In this document: positions 59,217-64,000 of the stretch, piece after piece
Layout of the letters: each line of letters begins with the position of its first letter
Position numbering within the stretch: the first letter of the stretch is position 1
Source: Liolophura sinensis
Taxonomy: Eukaryota > Mollusca > Polyplacophora > Chitonida > Chitonidae
DNA: 64,000 bases
Direction: 5' to 3'
Assembly: GCF_032854445.1 (NCBI RefSeq)
Contig: NC_088304.1
Span: forward strand, 36,131,551-36,195,550
Notes under the pieces: generated by a model
Told to the model about the DNA's origin: nothing
Seen by the model: only the letters and a program-made list of their open reading frames with translations
The model's database searches: none
Translations under genes and position numbers: made by a program

Positions 59217-62200
59217 ATGGTGGACTCAGCGGAAAGGCGCGTTCGTCGACACGCGCCGGTGTCGTTGGAAGCAGAGAGGCGGCGTGTTATGATCACAGTG
59301 CATCGCGTGGAGAAAGATCTCCACCGATTCTGGGAGAGTTGGCTGAAAACGGCGAAAGCTGATTTCGTAGAAATCTGGCTTGATTTTATCCTGAGAGTTG
59401 ATCAAAAACTCGGAAACAAAAGGCCACCCAAAGACGCCAGCGAGTTTGACAGTCATTTACGACGATTCGAATACGATCCAGAGTTTTCACAGAGACCGGA
59501 AGTCAACCAGTTAAAACAGATCTGCGCAAGATCTCTAACATTTGACGAGATCGTTTTGAAATCAAGGGCTAGACTCCAACAGGCGGTGGAAGATCACTTA
59601 GCCAAGTATTGTTTGAGTTTTGTGGCAGAAGTGGACGACATGGATATTCCGAGCGTGTTAGAGTACGAGAATAATATCAGCGAATGGCGAGGGACAATTT
59701 ATAAAAGTTTTGACGAGGTCGATAAAGTTTATAGTGAGCTAAGAAAATACAGTGATAATTTCTGCGCGTACGTTGAAAATTACGCAAAGGTTCTTTCCAT
59801 AATGGAAAGGACATGCGATGCTTTTAGGCCAATATTTGAGCCGGTCAAGAACTGGGTGATGACTGACGAAAATTACCCACGACGTCTGCAAGACGACATC
59901 AACAAATTAAACAAACGTAAACTGGATATTCAGCAAGTCGGTAGACGCATCCACAGAAACGTCGGCGCTGACAAGAGCCGAATCAACCGGCGAAGATATC
60001 AGTCTCTTCAGATTGAAAAGCAAATGCAGGACCTACTCGAAGAAAGGCGGTTTTATCGGAAGAAGGAAATAACGGCACGCGAAAACTTTGCGAAAATCGA
60101 CGCCGACCTGGAGAGAAAGAAAGGCGATTTAAGAGATATCGCTGAACAGTACAAAAGCAGACGACACATCGTCTCTGATCGAACTCTACAAATGTGGACG
60201 GACATGGCAGAACGGATACAAGAAGATATCGGCGTTTTGAAGCTTAAGTTGGAGAAGACGAGGTCTCAGGTGGCCCATCTCCAAAAAGAGCGTTACTTTG
60301 TACAGAAGAGAATCCATAAAGTTCAAGGTGATCTTGAGGACAGCGTCAAGCGTAAAGAAGCTGTGACGAATAATGTGGCCTCAGAAGAGGACGATATTCG
60401 ATACACTCAGGAGGAACTGAAAACGATCGCGACGAAATTGGAAGTTCTGGCGAAAATACGAGAGATTAAACTGCACTCGGACACGGTGAAGAAGATTTAC
60501 TTCTACGGTTACAGCCCCGGAGGAAAACTCATAATCAAAGGTAAATTTGAGTCATTCACTTTAACTTGAAATGAAAACATTTCCAGCGTTACTGGACTGC
60601 ATGTTTAAAATTCTGTAAATGTATATGTACATGTTGGAGGCAGATGCAATGGCTCTCCTGACGTGTGCCCGATCTCCACCTAGTATCAGAACCAGATATC
60701 ACGAAACGTTGTTAAACCAATAAATTGGTAAGTGGGCAGTTTGTGGCTCTACTCCAAAATGTGTTCCGCGAAAAGTCGTAAAACTACATACATGTTCTTC
60801 AGCCAAATTTATCCAAAAAATATTCTTTGGAAAAGTAGGATTATTACTAGAATATTTGACTTATATGACGGCGACCAGCATTATGGTGGTATGAAACCTG
60901 GCAGTGCATGGAGGGAACCCAGTAGGCCTACCACGTACGACCGGAGAGGAAACCATCATGAGGTCACATCGATCGCTTCTGGATCTCTTCTGGGAGGCTT
61001 CTGGGTCATTGTGCTGCGTTAGTATGCCAACAACCAGGCCACAGAGGCCCCCAATTCATTATTGGTGTGTAAGGAAAGCAACAAGCACAGTGACATTTTA
61101 GTCGATATACATGTCTATACATATCTTCTCAAGGTTCGACCAGCGTACCCTTTAGGCATAATACTTACATCATTCAATTTAATAACATTTCAGCATTCCA
61201 CCACCCTTTTTCCTTTGATCAAAGTTGTTTTGCTTCCTCATTGTAATAGTATGTCCTATTTGGAAAATGATTATGTACCTTTTTGGGTGATCGCAAAGTG
61301 ATTGCTACGGTAACGAGTCATTCGACGTTCGATATTAAGCGACAACTTTTGTCTGCAATAACAGTGTATTAGCAATGTACCAGCTTACAATGCTCACGTT
61401 GACTAAAATGTTTAATAACTTGCAACCTCTATAAATGATCTGACAGGAATTGAAGTCATGATTTCAATTTCTCTTCAATCAAATAAGCGTTTAAGAGTAA
61501 TAACAAAATTGCTTCTGTTTGACAGATCCCTTGGAAGAAGCCTTCAAACTGACAGCTTCGGAGATCGGCAAAGAATGGAGTCTGTTGTACCAGCGGTTGC
61601 CATTTAAACCTGACAGAGACATCGTGTCTCGTGCACATGATATTGAAAGTAAACATGTATATTGTTCTGACTCAAATGATTAGTATTAATAAGTATAGTA
61701 TTAAACAAATTACCTATAATATAAATAAATGTATACATAAGTGAATAGTAACAAAGTATTGATAATTGTTACAGTGAATTGATAAAACTTGTCATCAATC
61801 ACTGTTCGCATTTATTTTGTCCTATAATATATTATGTCTGAAGATGGCAGTGTAGTTTAATCCCTATTGTAAGACTGCAAAGATTCAGAAAAACCCGAGG
61901 GATTAAAGCTACTCGTATTCATAACTTGCCAACCAGACTATTGCTCTTGGGATAGAACATTGGTCTGGGGAAATTGCCTCACTACTGTGAAAGTTATTTG
62001 AAAGGTAATATACATATTTTGTTGGAGCATTCATGATATACTTTCCTGTAAATGCACCAAAACCGAAAAGAGTGTGATGAATACCTATGGTCATAGAATG
62101 CAGGAAGCAGCCTCTATACTACTGTGGGGAGGCAATGATATTCCATCGATTGTGGGCTTATCAGGAAAACGATGTTCACACTTGTGTACCCATGGCTATT

Positions 62201-62608
62201 TAGCTGTTTATGCTACTTACTGCTACGTAACACTACTGTGTGACAAGGACACATCACCAAACGATGTTGATGTTAGTTCATTTTGTTTCCAGCCATTGCC
62301 GAAATACTTGAACTATGTATAGGCAGTTTGGAGACAATGGTGTGTGCAAGGTTTAGAAATGTTTAATATTCATATTGTCAGTGAGGTAATACATGTTTTG
62401 TAAGATAATTGGTTTTGTTTTTATTTTGGTAGCAATCGACATCACCTCGCGCCGCCTGGACGCCGATTTTGCCACCCTATCGCTGAAGAGTTTGGACAAA
62501 TGGCGGCGTCTCAGTGAGTACGTCACCGTCAACGCTTTAGTTGGCACTCTGAGGAGAATTAACAAGGGGCACGTGGCACAAAAGATAGAACGTATCCTAC
62601 TGGCGTAG
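59217..62608 (+). CDS. Coiled-coil protein with C-terminal Death domain (3 coding exons)
   Basis: Exons 59217-60540, 61526-61648 and 62433-62608, both introns in phase 1, give about 540 aa. The start ATG (GACCATGG, good context) codes MVDSAERRVRRHAPVSLE; the in-frame TTG before it is not needed. Residues about 15-440 are highly charged and helical, with clear coiled-coil stretches (for example LNKRKLDIQQVGRRIH, EKQMQDLLEERRFYRKKE). After YGYSPGGKLIIK, exons 2-3 code a six-helix Death domain (about 443-540): EAFKLTASEIGKEWSLLYQR, LPFKPDRDI, SLKSLDKWRRLSE, VNALVGTLRRINKGHVAQKI. Death domains mediate homotypic assembly in apoptosis and innate immune signalling (family knowledge), so an adaptor role in the cytosol is inferred. 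No enzyme domain and no membrane segment. I do not recognise the specific gene. Confidence 0.88.
60848..61052 (-). mobile_element. SINE (family A) in an intron of the Death-domain gene
   Basis: Reverse orientation: AGAATATTTGACTTATATGA, CGGCGACCAGCATTATGGTG, TACGACCGGAGAGGAAACCA, AGGCTTCTGGGTCATTGTGC and the head ending GGCCACAGAGGCCCCC. It is partly deleted in the middle. Confidence 0.85.
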
Positions 62609-63686
62609 GGATAGATACATGTCCTATTCATCTGTGATTCCTCATAACCACATGGCTTGAACAATTGGATCATGTTTTACCTATGACGACATTGCGCAAA
62701 TCTTTGGACGATGTTGGTGGAAAGCTAAATGAAGATTATTTTTACAAAATAAGAAGATAATACAGAGACGTGGCCATAAAGCAGATTTTGTTTTTACATC
62801 GTAATGTCATAACTAAGCTTATAATTTATCACATCAGAGATGTATTTTTTTATATTTAAAGCAAACCAACTATATACAATCACCAGGGGAAACTGCTGAT
62901 TCGTGATGTTCCGCAAATATGGATATAAGGCGTAACTGTCAGTGTGTCTAACATAATAGACTCAACAATACCTGTTTGGTGTATGTAATTCAGTGGGGTG
63001 GATGGTGGTAAAATCATTGGTAAATTGTTTTGAATTCCATTTTAACGGCCTTTGTTGTTGTTTTTTTTTTTCAACAATTTGCTAAAATTCTCTAAAAATT
63101 TGCTAAAAAGCTTAACTTTTCTCGGTTTCATTATGCCTCTTTTGTGACTCTAATTTGTCACATCACTGTATATCAAGAAGACAGTACGGTGATGACCGAA
63201 TCCGGGCGAGGTCAGTATATCGTATGTGTATATAGCATTGTGTCAGATGTCTTCGACATAACGTTACCGCCAGGCACCTCAAAGCACCGTGACATTGCAA
63301 ACGGCTTGCTACACAGTAACAACGTCATTCAATAACAACAGAAGTACATAAATAGATAGAACAGTATGCTCCCTTAAATCGCTCCCCATCTAGGAACTCC
63401 AGTAATGCACCCGCGATGAGTCGGATAGCAGACTTGTTATGATACTTGTTGCTGCCTTGGTTGGTGTTCAGCACTGAGAGGCCAGAGCTGGTTGGCCCAT
63501 TATCGGTATAATGTGATTGGTTGAGATGTCATGTCTGGTGTCTGCGGCAGCACTTTGGTATCATGGACTCGCTCTGTCACAGAAAGACACTGCATATATA
63601 CACAGGCCTAATGACTTCTCCTCGTCATATGACGGAAAAATTTGGAAGTACAACGTAACACTCCAAGTGTGCATACATACATACAC
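62609..63686. other. 3' flank of the Death-domain gene, no further gene recognised
   Basis: AT-rich sequence with a T-run near 63060-63071. The plus-strand ORF at 63144-63335 has no recognisable motif. No canonical AATAAA was found close after the stop codon; AAATAAG at about 62747 is the nearest variant. Confidence 0.4.
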
Positions 63687-63870
63687 CCGCGATGGTTTCT
63701 GGGAGGGTTAGCAAACTAGCTCCACTGCCAACCATACTCCAGTGGGTCCGAGCGTCAGATTCTACAACAACCCGAACAATTCTTTCCCACAATGCCTTAG
63801 TATCACATTTTAGTAGCATCGCTCCACTAGCCAGTAAGAGCGGACGGAGAACAGATTTGTGAACCGCCAT
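63687..63870 (-). CDS. Candidate first coding exon of an unknown gene
   Basis: On the minus strand an ATG at 63870 opens a frame coding MAVHKSVLRPLLLASGAMLL, then charged sequence (ALWERIVRVVVESDARTHW), up to a donor-like ATCGCGG/GTGTAT at 63687. The leader is basic and hydrophobic, as in a mitochondrial presequence or an N-terminal anchor. No following exon was identified in the 3 kb that remain before the Death-domain gene. Unspliced, the frame would end after 81 residues. No family recognised. Confidence 0.35.
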
Positions 63871-64000
63871 ACAACTTGTTTATACCTCTTTTTATGCATT
63901 TCATATAAAAGACATAATGCTGAAATTAAGGTAAACTGATCATAATTAATGATATAACTTTCTTGAGAGTTGAGCATTTCCCCTGACATATAGTGTCAGG

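Overview
The window is animal (eukaryotic) genomic DNA. It has multi-exon genes with GT-AG introns, tRNA-derived SINEs, a hAT DNA transposon and many minisatellites. The gene set (RSKR-type kinase, COX6A, a coiled-coil/Death-domain protein, a giant acidic repetitive secreted protein), the SINE type and the frequent ACATGTA words suggest a marine lophotrochozoan, most likely a mollusc. That is inference from family knowledge; no species can be named.

Layout. 1-12.5 kb: no gene recognised; a nine-copy 135-bp tandem array (1212-2402), a degenerate ~60-bp array, a 'TCCTCAGTCCAACACA' minisatellite and SINE pieces. 12.5-27.4 kb, minus strand: a complete 13-exon gene for an AGC-like protein kinase of the RSKR/SgK494 type (about 392 aa), reconstructed exon by exon with consistent splice phases. 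Its introns hold five minisatellites, SINEs and a nested hAT transposon (22235-24612) with an intact 671-codon transposase. 30.5-37.6 kb, plus strand: two tandem COX6A genes (cytochrome c oxidase subunit 6A). 39.3-48.9 kb (probable 5' exon near 50.7 kb), minus strand: a gene with a short signal-peptide exon and an 8.5-kb exon coding for about 50 repeats of ~33 aa and about 14 repeats of 38 aa, extremely hydrophilic and rich in Asp/Glu/Ser/Asn/Gly/His. One base in this exon breaks the frame as written. 50.8-56.5 kb: SINEs and no recognised gene. 56.5-62.6 kb, plus strand: a coiled-coil protein with a C-terminal Death domain (about 540 aa), preceded by candidate 5' exons carrying a separate 64-codon ORF. 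63.7-63.9 kb, minus: a possible first exon of another gene.

Most striking observation: in the kinase gene, tandem duplication has copied exon-intron boundaries. An 81-bp (27-codon) array repeats the 3' splice site and start of exon 6 eight times. A 40-bp array repeats the end and 5' splice site of exon 9 about 29 times. An 18-bp duplication doubles the 5' splice site of exon 11 in frame. The gene therefore carries dozens of ready-made alternative splice sites next to true kinase-domain exons. This could yield isoforms with in-frame insertions, or it may be neutral; transcripts would decide.
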